NCBI GenBank assembly: GCA_024305745.1
Contig: JAHRBS010000009.1
Location: 2,046,001 to 2,110,000, forward strand
DNA: 64,000 nucleotides
Direction of reading: 5' to 3'
DNA from: Polyporus tsugae
Taxonomy: Eukaryota; Basidiomycota; Agaricomycetes; Polyporales; Polyporaceae
This document shows, piece after piece, positions 32,966-46,900 of the stretch (position 1 is the stretch's first letter; each line of letters begins with the position of its first letter). Under the pieces are notes generated by a model that saw only the letters and a program-made list of their open reading frames with translations, made no database searches and had not been told where the DNA came from. Made by a program: the position numbers and the translations under genes.

Positions 32966-35900
32966 TCACAGCGTGAACAGACCCGCCGCGCGCCGCCGGG
33001 ACGGGATGGGGTGCACGAACACGAGGGAGATGCCCAGGCCGACCGTTAGGCCGATGCACACGGAGATGAGCTGGAGGGCGGTCTGGAACCCGGACAGGTA
33101 CGACTCGTTCGTGGACGATCCCGACTCCTGCTGCTGGACGAACGTGAACAGTCCCCCGTTCGCAAGCCCAGAGGGAAGCTGGAACAGGATGCCAGTGATC
33201 TGCAAAAGAAGTGAATGAGTATATCACAGCACGTCGACCGACCAGAGCAAGAACGGGGAAGGAAACCTCACCATGACGACGAAGGCGCTGCCATTGAAGA
33301 ACCGTCCGTAGATGTTCGCGACGAACCCGACGGCAAGCGCGCCGACCGCGGCGGAGATGTCGCTTTGGTTGTGGAAGCGGGTGCCGGTGAAGTGGTTCGT
33401 CACCCACCCGATGCAGGAGATGGCGATGAGGAGGTACTTCGGAGCCGAACGCGTGGATTTAAGTTAGGTTCATGTATGGGGGAAGACAAACGCAAGCTCG
33501 TGAACGTACCAATTCCCGCCGGTTCCACGGGGCGTGATTCCTCAAGCTCAGGAAGAGCGAGTATAGAGGAACCGTGAGGAATGCTAGGTTGATGGTAGGG
33601 GTCAGCAAAGGCCTGGATCATACACGACAGGAAGATACTCACCCCACCATAAGGACGGAGTGCGCTGCCACCATGGCCCATTTGGATCGTGGCTCAGGCC
33701 GCACGTGAGGTCGTTCGAGCCAGCGAGGCTGCGGTTGGTAAGTTTGGAGAAGGCCGTGGCGCCGATCGCCAGACCGAATCCAAGGAATAACGAATAAATA
33801 CACGCAAAGCAAACGCGCACTGCGCCCGAGACGATGTTGCGGGACGAAAGCTCCAGGCTCCCGCACAAGACGATGAAACCGGGGAGGATGAGCACCACGG
33901 AGCCCGATGCGATGGCGGAGTAGCAGAAGTACGGTGCAGAGGCGAGGGCGGCGGCGATGAAGCTGAAGATGGTGGCGACAGTGATCCTGAACAGGCATGC
34001 GTCAGTCTCATCCTTGTACCAGTGAAGAGGGCAAAGGAGCACCCACTCGAAGACGTTGGAGTACAGCTCGTTGCGAGCAGCGAAGAATTGGATCAGGATG
34101 AGTAGGCAGCCGAGAGGGAATGACGCCAAGCAGTCGATGAAAGAGCCGTTAAAGCTGACACTGCAAATGGACGCAGAACAGGCGCCGCCAAAGAGAACGA
34201 TTTGCCAGTTTTTATAAATTTGCTTGCGACGCATTAGCTCGTCTAGCTGGATAGATGCATCCTTGACTGAGATATTGTCATGAATGACCTGCAACATGAG
34301 GATGAACAAACGTCCCAGCATGTTGCGCGAGAAAAACCGGGAGCACACCTCCCAGTAAAGCTCGTGCGCCTCCTGCAGCTTCCCGATATCGAGCGCGCTT
34401 CCCTGGCGGATGAACTTGATGCTACTGGTCCCGGTCCCAGCGTCGTCGAACGAGATTAGCATCACGTCCGGCAGGTACATGCACGACAGCTCGATGTCGA
34501 GGACCTTCGCCGTCGCCTTGATCTGTGCCTGCAGCCGATGCGTCGGCCCGCCGAACATCATCATCGCGCGCGCGAGCTTCAGGATGAACTCCTGGCGACA
34601 GACGATCTCCGCGACGTGCCGTGTGATCTGCAGGCACAGAAATTAGATGCACGAGGCACCGGTGCGATTCAGCAACGTTAAAAACTTACCCATATCTCCG
34701 CCTTTCTGCGCTTCCGTCGCTTCTCCCTCTTTTCATCAAAGCAGCTCTCCAAGTCGTCCGTCCCGAGTTCCGTCGCGGGCGTGCTGGGCACGGTGCTCGG
34801 GGTGCGACCGGTAAACTTGGGCAGGTCCTTGAGCACCGCGCTCCAGCGCTGCTTGCCCATGAGCGGGGTGATGGGCGACTGCGAACCACCGCTCGAGGAA
34901 TGGGGCGACAGCGTCTCCTCACTAGCAGGCGTTGGCGGACCGGACATAAGTGGAGAACGCAGCGACTGCGAGTCGAAGTGGATGCTTCGCGAACGGGTAA
35001 GGGGCTTGCGTTCCGCAGTCGAGCCGGCCTTCGGCAGCTTGCTCTCGTCCAGAGAGTATCTGCGAGACACACGTGGGTTAATAGAGCAGGTGAAGAGCTT
35101 CGAGCTTCTAGCCTACCTGGAGAGGTGATAGCCAGGCCGTTTCAGATCGGGCGCGACGGTGGCGGACATCGGCGCGGCGACGCCAGCGATGTTGCCGGTA
35201 CCAGCGATGAGAGGGCCGAACACACCAGCGCCGCCTCGCGATTTCGGCGGACGGCTGGTGCCAAACGGAACGCGAGTCCATGGGTGGTTCGGCGGACGCA
35301 ACGACGACGCCGACTCACAGTTCACGTTCGCAGGCGGCGGAAAGTAGCCCCCGCCTCGTACTGGGGCAGGGATGGAAGGGATCGTCGACGACGGCGCGTT
35401 GTACATTGACGCCGCCCGCGATTCGTCGAAGGACGTCTCGGAGCGCGCGGGGGTGGTCATGCCGGAGTACGATCCCAACGCGGGCTCGTAGAAGGACAGT
35501 AACGCTGACAGAATGCTCTTTGGCTCCGATCCTTTCGCCTCCGTACGCATCTCCGCACTCTTCTCGACGTCGCTTGAGGCTTCGCGGCCTTTAAAGAGGC
35601 CCCGGCGTGGCTTCTTCACTTTGCGCTCCGTGTCCGACAGCGCCTCCGAGTCTGAGCGGCGGTGTCGAGGCTTGCCTCGGAACTTGAAGAGGTTGTACTT
35701 GTGGGCGCGGACCATCTTCTGGGCTTGAGCGTGGGAGTACAGCTCGATGTCGCGTCCTGGGAGGCCGGCCGTCTCGTTCTTGTCGATAAAGGTCTCGCCG
35801 GGGACTTCGCAGATGGGGGTAATCTCTGGGGAAGGGGATGAGGGGAGAGATGTACCGGGGGACATAGTAGTCAGAACCCGAGGAGACAAGGGGTCCGCGG

Positions 35901-36283
35901 CGTGTTCCCCGACCACTGATGTGGACCGATGGCGTTCGAGTGCATGTGTAAGGGTCTCAAACGCCTCCGGCTAAAAGGCGATAGACAACCCTCAGAAAAC
36001 GCAGATAATGAAAACAATGAAAACGTACATCCAGCCCATGTTCATCCAACGCCCTTGGAGACGGCGAAGGCTGCCTCTCGTCAAACATCCATTGAACCCT
36101 CCGGGGCGTCTTGTTGCCCGCCCGGCGTGTACCACCGGGCGGGCGAGCGTCGGGTTGAGCAGCCTGGTCCGGGCCAGTCACGCTTGAAGGACTGTCCATG
36201 GCTGGCTCGTTTGTAGACGGCGGGGTCGTGTCCGGGGAGCAGAGGATACTTGCTATGGAGGGGACATGGTGCGGTGAGGGCAT
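32966..36283 (-). CDS. ThrE/Prm10-like multi-pass membrane transporter
   Basis: Fungal member of the threonine/serine exporter-like family, related to yeast Prm10 (pheromone-regulated membrane protein). ATG at 36283 (MPSPHHVPSIASILCSPDTT) or at 36199 starts exon 1, which has RRVQWMFDERQPSPSPRALD and EHGLD. The next exon continues PEAFETLTHALERHRSTSVV. A long Ser/Pro-rich cytosolic N-terminus of more than 350 residues follows, with a KREKRRKRRKAEIW stretch at its end. The ThrE domain starts ITRHVAEIVCRQEFILKLAR in which the conserved block MMMFGGPTHRLQAQ is visible. It continues with LFGGACSASICSVSFNGSFI and about ten membrane helices. A C-terminal second domain has SDISAAVGALAVGFVANIYG and ends RRRAAGLFTL at 32966. 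Natural substrate in fungi is unproven. No breaks were seen. The start codon choice and one exon near 33540 are uncertain. Confidence 0.85.
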
Positions 36284-39200
36284 CAGTGAGAGCCTGGGCA
36301 GGCGGGAGGGTGGACGACACTGTCAAACAAAAGGCCCTGCTCACCTTGCACAAATACTGCTGGCGGACTTTACGGAACAGACGGGCCTGAAACAGGTTCG
36401 AGAACCTCCGTGTTCTGAGAAGCGATAATCACTAGGTCAACGAAGATTTTTCAATCTCGGCCGGGATGGACGTAATGTGGGCTTGTTAGGGAATCGCGAT
36501 CGGGACTTTGCGTTACGGGTAAGAGGGAGGTGCTGTGTGGCAGAGGAAGGGCAAAATATACCATCCTCTTCCAAATACACCACCAGAACCACGAGAAGCT
36601 GGGTACACGAGGGTTCGGTCGGCGGGTGATCGAGGAATTGCCGAGCGCACAGCAGGCCTTGGGGAACCGTTGGTTGGAAATTGAGTGCGAAAGGCGAGAC
36701 CCAGCCCGAGCTTAACCACGACCCGACGCTCGCCACGGTCTCCGGACCGGGTGGAGTCGCCTCGAGCCTCAGGCCTTGGGCCTTGACCCGAGCTCCCTCC
36801 CCCGCCATCATGCATCACTGGCCGCCATACCGCGATTATCACCGCCCAACTTGTCATAGTAGGGCGGGCTACTCCATGCTGCCGCTCCCAATGCCACATC
36901 ACCCAAGTTCCTCAGCGCGGTAGGGCACCGGATTCCCCGTGAACAAGTCGCACCCTGTCGCACCCTCGAAATACGGATTTTCCAGCTCCATCGCCCTGGA
37001 ATCGTCCCGCACGGAACGACATGACGCACGATGCTCCCTTTCGCACGAAATTTTAGCAACGCTATAAACAGAACTCCACCAGTGCTTCCAGGCCATTCCG
37101 CTGCACTCCCTCACCACGGTCCGCTGCTCCAGCATGTTGTCACGGCTGATAAGCCACCTATCGTGGGCTCGCTCCTCGTGCAACATCGTGGTGCTGAGGT
37201 GGAGCTCCTAAGTGCGCGATGCGGCCAAGCCGTCTCGATGCCGATGCCCGCGGTGACAAACGCGCACCTTGAATTCGCGCGATCGACTGCAAACTGCCAT
37301 GTCTTGTGCGTCTTGTGAGTGCATTATTGTCGCTGTCCGCCTAGAAAGAAAAGCCACCATCGCATCTGCAGATGCGAACACAAGGTAGGCTCAATGGAGC
37401 GGGGCTCACCTTGGTATCTGTTTCCGACCAGCTCACGTACTTCTAGGCTTCCAGCTGCTTCCGCTCCACACTCCCCCACGGGCCCCAACTTCGTGGATGT
37501 CATTGCTATCGCTGCAAGTAGAAGATGTGGGGCAGTAGAGGTTGCGGAGAGGCTTCGATTGAGGTCAAAGACGTGGTGGCGTTTGCGAAGATGCAGCATG
37601 CCGTTAGCAGGTGACACGGGAAGCAAACGGGAAGTAGTTGAAGATCCTCACACGCTCCATCGCTCTACCCACGCTCGCCATCGACGGTACATAGTTTCAC
37701 ATGAGCGGTTGGTTCTGATTCCTGAACCGGTACGCCTATCGCGTTCATTGAGCTGGCACACTGGCACCACGCCTTGGTCGCGTTCGGGACTGCGGCCGCC
37801 ATCTGGGGAAGGTACGTTTACTCGTCGAGCGTTTAGTGCTGTTGCTTTTCATTAGTTGGTCGCCGTGAAGAGGCGACATCCCCATCCCGGATCAGCGGAG
37901 AAGAGTGGTGGGGATGGTTATGTCTGCTCAAAGTTCAGAATTCGAACGTGTACGTATTGGTCGTACATTGTCGTTGTCATTGTCAGTCAAGCATGGGAGA
38001 AGGTTGGCCGCGCAGTTCACCGTTTGACTTGTCTTCACACCTCACGCTAATGATGCCGTCCGTCCCGCAGTGCTGGAATAGGGTCCACGTTATGTGTAGT
38101 CCCTACGATGCGAACCCCAATGAATTAGGCGTGTGTGTTTAGGCGGCATGTTGCTTCCTCATTCTCGCCCGGTTCATCTGGGGTGTTCCTGGCCCAGATC
38201 GTCATACCTTCGTGCGATAGACCCCCCGCAGTACAGCTTCAAGAAGGATCCCGAGGTCATTCAGTACAGCAAAACACTCCGAGTCAGATGCTGCACTGTA
38301 CGTCATGGTTACGACTCAAAGTCCGCCATTGTCCCGGTGCTAATCTAGTTTTGTGTTAGGTCAGTGGGCGACCAGGACGGTCAGTGTTCACCGTTCTTGT
38401 CATAACGCTGTGACGCTCCCATCCAATTACTTCCATGACTGGGTTCTACGTATCAGCAACATGGCTGTCGTGGACATGAGTCCGCATGGTGAGCTTCGCG
38501 ATGCACCATGGATTCGTTGGCTGACTGACGCATTGACATCCCATGATGCCTCACATGCCGATTTTTGCGGTCTGTAAACGCTGCAGGGGAGACGTCCAAG
38601 CATGAACGATCAGAAGAGATGGGCTCATTGAGGGCTGGAGGTCTTCGCTGCGACTAGAAGACCATTGGCCACCGGGCAGAGGGGGGACTTCCCGTGCGTC
38701 TTTTTACGATCGGTGGCGGGCATACTCACGAGAATTCTCGGCAGGTCATTCGATGCCTTCGCTGGCCGCGCTGAGATCCGGTTCGTTAGACCACCAGGCT
38801 CTTCCTTCACGACTCGCAAGCTCTGGTCTCCGTTGCTCCATCCATCCGGAAAGTTCTTTGACCTGCGATGGTTTCAAGGGTTCTTCTCGCTGCCTTGGTT
38901 GGAATTCCGATTGTCGGGTGAACGACACGGGTGCGTTGTTCTGTCTCGTTCTGTGAAGTACCTTGCAAACTGTGTACTAAAAGGTCCTCGCAGCTGCTGC
39001 AATGGGATACCCACGTCACTAAGGGCCCCGAGGTCTACTGACTTCTGGAATTTAGGGTGCGAAGCAAGTACCACGGGGTACGCCATTCGCTTCTCCAGAG
39101 TTAAGCACATTTGGATATTCTACTGTCGCCAGGCTTCTGCCCCACGCGTTTCGAGGCTTTTCACTCCCGATATTCCCCGTGGCGACGCACGCCTCCGGAA

Positions 39201-41088
39201 TCTTGTCGTTAGAATCGGGTGGCTACGCTGCCGTCCGAGATATTGTTAGAGGTACGCCGGACCTCCATCCACGACGACAGGGCCAGCGTGGAGTCATCTC
39301 ATTCTTCCTCCCCACTGTTCACTACTACAGTCCCAACTTCAGCGTGGAAAGACTCGTTCCCCGGTCTCGTCGTTGATGATTTACCGAACGAAGCCTGCTT
39401 CCACTACGCTAACGCTGCTTTTCCATGTGAGCATGACATATATCTGCGATATATCCTTCAAGTTCCCCATTCCAACGACACAATGATGGTCACAGCTTCC
39501 GAGCAGTAAACGAGCCGCCTCGGAGGCTGGTCGGAGTGCTCGCGCCGGGACTGACGTCGTATCGCCGAAGATTCCTTTCGACCACGTGACTGCTTCGCGA
39601 CATGGACGCGTCTTTCGGCGTGAACCTTAGACTCGCATCTGTTGTCTTTCTTCCACTACCATCCCCCCATCTTCGCCCCCTACTCTCTCCCAACGGGTCC
39701 ATGTATGCGTCCTCACGTTGCCGAGAGTATACCGTCTCGTGCGAGAGAGATGGGTTCGAGCGTGAGTGCTTTTGTCTCAATGTTGTCTCGACAGCGCTGA
39801 CTCTGCCCTAGCCGGGATCCAGAGTACTTGGATATATGCATGGCTGTTCAATGGGACCACCTTCGGAATACATACTTCTGTCCCATGTCCCGGTGAGTGT
39901 CATCCTGTATACGGGCGATGTCTTGGACGATGGGTCAGCCCCCGGCCCCAAAGGCGTTCCCGCTTCACACGTCAGTGTATGCGCTGTGCACTCCACCTCT
40001 TTTCTTGTTACATGCTCCTATCAGTTTAGATCACAGTCTATCAAGGGCGATTCCTTTTGGTTCGCGCTTTAGTAGACTGGAGGTTCGAGCTGGATCCGCT
40101 CATTTTGCGCGCATACATGCGCCGGTACTAGAGTCTTGCAAAGCTTGACAGGTGTCCGGAGCCATACCCATTTGCTTTTGCTAGGCTGGCGATCTATCTC
40201 CGTTGCCTGTGAGCTCGCATCCGGTCGGCCCTCAGCGTCAACAACGCGAGGTGGAAGGGTCCTCTACCCTGCCTCCCACAGTTATCTACTCGAACCCACA
40301 AAGGGCGTTCACATGCAGGTGATTGAGGAGTACGTCCCAGTGCCTTCCAGTAGCGATGACACGTTCATTAAGGCATGTTAGGGTGTCGACTTCTAACTGA
40401 CTCTGGGATTCCCAGGGGACTCAGTATTCTTTGGCTCTCAGGGTTCGAGTCGTCTGTGGAGATCTCGAACATCTTTCGTGAGTGGGTCGTTCAATATCGA
40501 CGATCGGTCCCTCCGATCCCAAAGGGACGAAACCTTTGGTCACTAGGTCCCTCACCACGCCGTGCGGGCGGGAACGTGATGTTTTATCCTCCTTGAACAT
40601 TCGCGGCCTGAACGACATCGGCATTTTGAGAGAGGCATGACGTAACATCTCGTAACATTCGCACCGTTTCTTTCCTTTCGCATCCCTCTGTGAGCTCGAC
40701 TTTTCGGTCCTTCGAGGCCCCACCCATAGATGTGTTGAATTGACTCCAGCGTTTGCGGACCACAAGGTCCTCATGTGAAGCACCACGGGATGTCAAGGTG
40801 TCCCCTCCCTTCCTAGCTGCGGACGGTGCTTCATCCCCATTCGAGCATAGCTCTTCCCACCGTTCATTATAGGTTCATTTTCCCCTGACCATCTTGCTCT
40901 GCAGGGCAGGGCCACGGTCGCATTTTTCCTCAACCCTTGAGGTTTCCGTTCCGATAGGGCGTTCCCAACGAGTCTGGTATCTTTGATCCCGGCAAGGCTT
41001 CTGACGAATACGTTCTGTGGACAGTCCACTATGCTCATGCTGAGACTTCGCGGAATGACAGGCCCCTCGTCGCTCGCTTTGGACCGGT
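36284..41088. other. Gene-poor region, left part
   Basis: No gene can be supported. Scattered plus-strand frames (38665-39249, 39219-39509, 39836-40148, 40136-40381) look like heavily mutated coding sequence. One begins ATLPSEILLEV, reminiscent of an F-box start, but nothing after it supports the family. Probably old decayed genes or transposon remains. Confidence 0.4.
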
Positions 41089-41194
41089 GAGACGCGCGTT
41101 TGCCGGCGTTTCGAATCTTCGATGGTGGAACCTCTTCCGATGAGACGCGCGTTTGCCGGCGTTTCGAATCTTCGATGGTGGAACCTCTTCCGAT
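41089..41194. repeat. Perfect 53-bp tandem repeat, two units
   Basis: Unit 41089-41141 is repeated without a mismatch at 41142-41194. It starts gagacgcgcgtttgccggcg and ends ctcttccgat. It lies in gene-poor sequence. Confidence 0.95.
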
Positions 41195-43942
41195 ATACCG
41201 AGCGTCGGACCCCGGACAGGGGGTCCATTGAGGTGTGTACGGCGAGCGGTGGGTATTGAAGAATATCGAAAGGCGCTAGCTACTTCCTGCAATCTCCCCA
41301 GAACGTAAGTCTCCGACTGCCATTAATATTCATCTCGAGAACCAGAATGGTGAAGGCTTCCGCAGATTCAAAGTTTGAATACGAGCACGAGCCTCGAGCT
41401 CGAGGGTACGTCAGCCTCCGTTGAGTGAAGTGCTTTTGGTTCTTGGAAAGATTTGGATTCAGTCAGGCATCCTCGCGCTCCCTGCGTACGCGTCGAGGCA
41501 GACTCTGGGAACCAAATCTTGTCCCTGAACTTACGCTCGCTGGTAGTCCAGTGTGGAAAGGTCTTCGCCAGTAAGGAGGCTCAAGGGGTTCTTCATTCTA
41601 CTTGCGGTATCCTTTGTAATCCACGGAGGCAATATCTTGAAAAGAAGGGTCTGTTCTCGCCGCTGCACTGGCAGATGCATCGGCAATCCCTCGTTCTCCC
41701 CGTTGACCTCCGTTGGACTTTCCTACATCACACACACACATCTCCGTCTTGTCGCATTTCCGTTCACAAAGTTACTGACCTAGGCCCACATGAGCTTCGG
41801 TACAAACCGATCGCCATGAAAGCCAATGGGAGCTTGCGTACAGGTATATTTTGTTTAAATTTGGGGAAGGCGCGCTGATTTCATGGTGTGGCGGACGCAA
41901 GCTGCCAACTTTGTCAGGTTACGTTTGGCGCATCGTGCCCATGTTCAACTTCAAGGCACCCGATATTCGAAGGTCGCGAAGTCGGACAAACCTTGAGTAG
42001 GTGTGGGCGGAAAGTCTAACGGGGAGGCTCGTGCCTAGCGCTTCCGGGGCCGTCAATTAATTGGGGGCTGACTTCCATGGGATGCGTGGTACTTACTGTA
42101 TTTGCGTCAGGCGTTTCGCATGAGCGTCGGGGCTTCAACGATTTTTAGCTCTCCCATCCGGAGAAAGCGGTAGCTTCGTCTCACCTACCGTGCGTGGTCT
42201 TCGAGTTCATTTTGACGACGCATCGATGCATCATGGGCCAATGCAGCGACTTCTACACGAGGAGGAACGTCGACGTTTCCAATCGATGGCGTGCGGCTTC
42301 GATTCCGCAACGCAGCTGACCCAAAGTTTTCCGGAGCATTTAGATTCGGGAATTTCGTGGCTAGCGAGCGCTATAGCGTTGTCGGCCGCCCAGCTCAGAA
42401 CCGCCGTTTTCGACTGAAACGCGAACGTGCGGGCGTGCACACTTTCATATCAGCCGGGATACGAGCGATTATCAATAGTACTCCCAACTCACTCCACCTG
42501 TCGGTGGCCCGGTGACCTGTGGCTACGAGGGTTGTGATCATATAGCTCCTCAGGCCTAGGGGGACGGGGAGGCGAGGTCAGACTCATTGGGCTATCATTA
42601 TGGATTGTCGCCGCTCAGTTGCACCGGCGAGTGGAGAGAGGTTGGGAGAAATAATCGGATGAAGGGCCGACGTTCCGAAGGCATTTACATTTGTTTCTAC
42701 GACTTCCGAATTCGACGCAGTGCCGGCGTCGGAGTAAGTATACTTATATGGTAAGGTGGAAGAGACAAGGAATTCGAAGAGAGATGCCGTGTGCAAGCGA
42801 AAGCGCCCTTGATGCCGGTATCATGGGATTCCCTCCTGAGGCCGGCGCATTATCAGGCTTTACATGAACACATCTTGATGGCCGTACTTGTACCGGGTTG
42901 AACGAACATACAGTATACGCGTGGCCCTCGCTGCAGCGACGGATACAGAGTTTAAACCATCGATTAACTTGACGCAACCAGATGAGTACTGTCCCCAGGA
43001 CGTTCTTGCTTCAGGCTCTTTACCTGAAATGCAACATGAGCGAGGGTAATTTCTTTTTGCTCGGTATGACCTCCTTATTGTCTCTGTCCGTTGCGACTTC
43101 GGAACGGAGCATCGCGGGTCTTCCGTTCCGCATGCCGCGCGTAAACGGTACGCGACGCCAGTATGGAGCATCTCAGATGCTGTTAAGTATTCTTGGAGCA
43201 CCGCCTTGTCAATCAGACTTTAAACGAGTCGCTGCTAAGTACTGACTCCTGAGTACTGAGTACTGATGGACGTAAGGCATGGAGCTTGTGGTTGCGAGGC
43301 AGGGAGCGAGGAGCACAAGGTCAGAGGTACAGTCACCGTACAGTATCACATATACGTATAACTTAGGCTACGCACGTAACGCACCAGTACTATGCGGAGG
43401 TTGTGGCATGCTGCTGCGGCCGCCAATGTACTTTGCCGTCGAATGACTGAATCGTACAACACCGTAGTCGTGAACATATGTCACTGTCAAGGTGTGGAGC
43501 ACTTGATGGCTAGCGCTGGAGTAAATGTGACGGAGCGACCAGACTTGGCAGCGACCTCGTTGTTTCGCTGAGGCAGCTTCAATTGGACGCCACTTGATAT
43601 CGCGGTGTCCGGAGTCTCCCTTGTGCCACCCCGAGGGAGTCCCCTCCAGGAGAGCTCTGTCCAGCAGGTCAATGCAGCTTGTAGAGAGACGCCACAACCC
43701 CTGCGTTTTTTGAGAACAAGACGGATCCAGGGGGGACTCGGATGGATGAGAAGGAGGAGACTGAGCTGGGGGGATCCGGAGAGAGATGGGCCACGCACTG
43801 GGGGTGCGGGGACGGGCGCGTGCGAAGAGTAAATCGGTTAGAAGAATAACAGTCGTTAACATTGCTCGGCACATTCCATCCACCATCACTTACTCCCTCC
43901 TCTTCCCCGTCGTGCCCATCGTCGTCCTCGCCTCGAGCGACG
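41195..43942. other. Gene-poor region, right part, with kinase promoter at its end
   Basis: Short frames only. The last few hundred bases before 43943 should include the promoter and 5' UTR of the histidine kinase gene. A short 'gagtactga' repeat lies near 43248-43266. Confidence 0.45.
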
Positions 43943-46900
43943 ATGGCGTCCGTAATCCACCATTCGCAACATCCCTTCTTCACACATCTCGTCGCTCTCT
44001 TATCTGTCTACGAGCTCGGCCCCTCGCTCCCGACCCCCATCCCGAAATATGACGGCCCAACAGATTGGCAGATCGAGAGCATCCTGCGCTCTCTCGGCGC
44101 GATGGCGCGCCGCATGTACACCGCAGAGGAGGCCTTGAGCTCTATCAGAGACGCAGAGAGCTGTGGCCCCGAATCCAAGAAGCGCCGTAGCGTCGGCGAC
44201 AGCCCTCCTATGTCCAGTTCCGGTTCGTCCCACACCGACACTTCCTCCGCCGAGTTTAGTGGATTTGCGAACGGCTCATCATCAGTGTCTCCCTTCTTCA
44301 CCCCAACGAGCTCAGTCGAGAGCATCCCCGGCACGCTCGACGACTCTGTCAAGGACGTCGAGATGTCCGACAGCACCAGCGAAGACAGCTCCTGCAGCAG
44401 CGAATCCACCCCCCTCCCTCAGGCCCCCCACGGCACCGGCACCGGCAGCTCGCGCACCCAGAACGGCATGACTATCAACCTCGACGGCGTCGTGAACCCC
44501 CTCGACAAGAACCGCAGGGCTACAGGCATGAACACCAACGTCGCCTCTGCACCCCCTTCGACCCAGGCCGACCATGTGTCGTGCCCCGGTTGCGGCAGAA
44601 TCATCACGGATACGGCTACGATCACCAAGATCGTGAACATGTCTACCGGCGACGTCTCCTCCCCCCTCGTCGTGCCCCCCGGCCCACTCGCCGCGGCGGC
44701 TTTCGAGAGCGGCATGAGCGCGGTCGACGAGCTCAAACTGTTGAAGACCCAGGTCCAGGATGTCGCGCGCGTCTGCAACGCCGTCGCCCGCGGCGATTTG
44801 TCGCAGAAGATCACCGTGCCCGTGCAGGGCGTGGTGATGATCCAGCTCAAGGACGTCATCAACGCGATGGTGCGTCGATCGGCTCTTTCGACTGCGGGGG
44901 CGGCGCACGCTGATCATTCGTTGTTTGACAGGTTGACAAACTCGGACAATTCGCAAAGGAGGTCACTCGAGTCTCTCAGGAAGTCGGCACGGAAGGGTAC
45001 GTGGTCCTTTTTTGCACCCCTGTTGTTCTTCCTGGCGTGAGTTTGCACCCCGCATGCTCAACCCACGTTGCAGCAAATTGGGCGGACAGGCGCTCGTTCT
45101 GGACGTCGAAGGCACATGGCGCGAGCTCACGGGCGTGGTCAACAAGCTAGCGGCGAACTTGACAAACCAGGTACGGTCTATCGCAAAGGTCACAAAAGCT
45201 GTCGCGTTGGGCGATTTGTCCAAGCAAATCGAGGTCGACGCGCGCGGCGAGATCCTGGAGCTTAAGAATACGGTCAACGGAATGGTCGGCAGATTGAGAG
45301 CGTTATCGGCAGAAGTCACTCGGGTTACAATGGAGGTCGGTTCGAAAGGTCAATTGGGCGGTCAGGCACACGTACCGGACGTCGAGGGAGTATGGTTGGA
45401 GTTGACGCGTAACGTAAGTCCATTCAGTGCGTCTCGTAAGGCGCTGATTTTGACGATGTCGTGATGCTCGCGTAGGTCAATCGAATGTGTTCCAGTTTGA
45501 CGGATCAAGTGCGGTCTATCGCCAAGGTCACGACAGCCGTTGCGCGCGGAGACTTGACGCAGAAGATTGACATTGAGGTCGAGGGCGAGATGCTCACCTT
45601 GAAGCGCACCGTCAACTCCATGGTGGACCAATTGAGCGCATTCGCCTCCGAGGTCACCCGTGTCGCGTTGGAAGTCGGTACCCAGGGTATTTTGGGCGGT
45701 CAGGCGCGTGTCGAGGGTGTGCAGGGCACTTGGGCGGACTTGACCAGGAATGTCAACGTACGTGCCGTTTTCGTCGTCTGGGCAAGCGCTTCTCCTTATC
45801 TCAACGCTCTTCCTGACAGAAAATGGCCACGAATTTGACGGATCAAGTGCGCTCCATCTCAGATGTCACGAAGGCCGTCGCCAACGGAGACTTGAGCCGG
45901 ACCGTCAACGTCGACGTCCAAGGAGAGATGCTCGACTTGAAGACGACTGTCAACCAGATGGTGGCCCGGTTATCGACATTGGCTAGCGAAGTCACTCGTG
46001 TCTCCTTGGAGGTCGGAACCGAGGGTATTATGGGTGGTCAGGCGTCGGTGCCCGATGTCCAAGGGGTTTGGAAGGTACGCAGTGTCGTTATGTTTAGAAG
46101 CACAGCGGCGCAGTTGACATGCATGACCGCCACAGGGTTTGACGGACAACGTGAACCTGATGGCCATGAACTTGACGAACCAGGTGCGGTCCATCGCCGA
46201 GGTGACCAAGGCTGTTGCGGGCGGAGACTTGACTAAGCGGATCACCGTCGATGTGCGCGGGGAGATGCTCGACTTGAAGGAGACGGTCAACGGCATGACA
46301 GAGAGTTTGAGTCTCTTCGCAGACGAGGTCACGCGTGTCGCGAAGGAGGTCGGAACCGAGGGTCTCTTGGGCGGTCAGGCGCAGGTCAGCAACGTCGGCG
46401 GTACTTGGAAGGATTTGACAGACAATGTCAACGTCATGGCGGCCAATGTAAGCGCTTGCGCACCGTCAAGGATAGGGTGCCTTCTGACACTTGTTCTTCT
46501 CATGCAGTTGACGTTACAAGTGCGAACAATCGCCTTGGCCACGGTAGGTCATCCGCATCGTACGTGACTGGAAAGCACAATCTCATCTACAAACGCCAAC
46601 ATAGCGCGCTGTCGCGAAGGGCGACTTGACACAGAAGGTCACAGGCGTGCCAGTTTCCGGAGAAATACTCGATCTCGTCAACACTATCAACAGCATGATC
46701 GACCAGTTGGCCATCTTCGCCGCCGAGGTGAAGAAGGTTGCTAGGGAGGTCGGGACTGAGGGTAAGCTCGGTGGTCAGGCAGAGGTCGGCAACGTCGAGG
46801 GTATCTGGCAAGAGATCACGTACGTTGTCGCTGTCCCGACCGTATACCCGAGCGTGCACGCTGAGCCCCGTCCTCGCCAGGATGTCCGTCAACACCATGG

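Noticed and set aside
38665..39249. 194-codon plus-strand frame
   Set aside because: Composition and residue order look random; no homology signature or splicing partner.
39219..39509. Possible F-box start (LPSEILLEV)
   Set aside because: Only about nine residues resemble an F-box; the rest does not, so it may be chance.
40430..40460. tRNA B-box-like 'ggttcgagtcg'
   Set aside because: No matching acceptor stem or A box could be paired around it; other similar hits (10811, 39750) fail the same way.
43368..43889. 173-codon minus-strand frame upstream of the kinase
   Set aside because: No recognisable domain, no splice-linked extension, and several other frames cover the same DNA.
44312..44956. 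214-codon minus-strand frame opposite the kinase first exon
   Set aside because: Shadow of the GC-rich coding strand.
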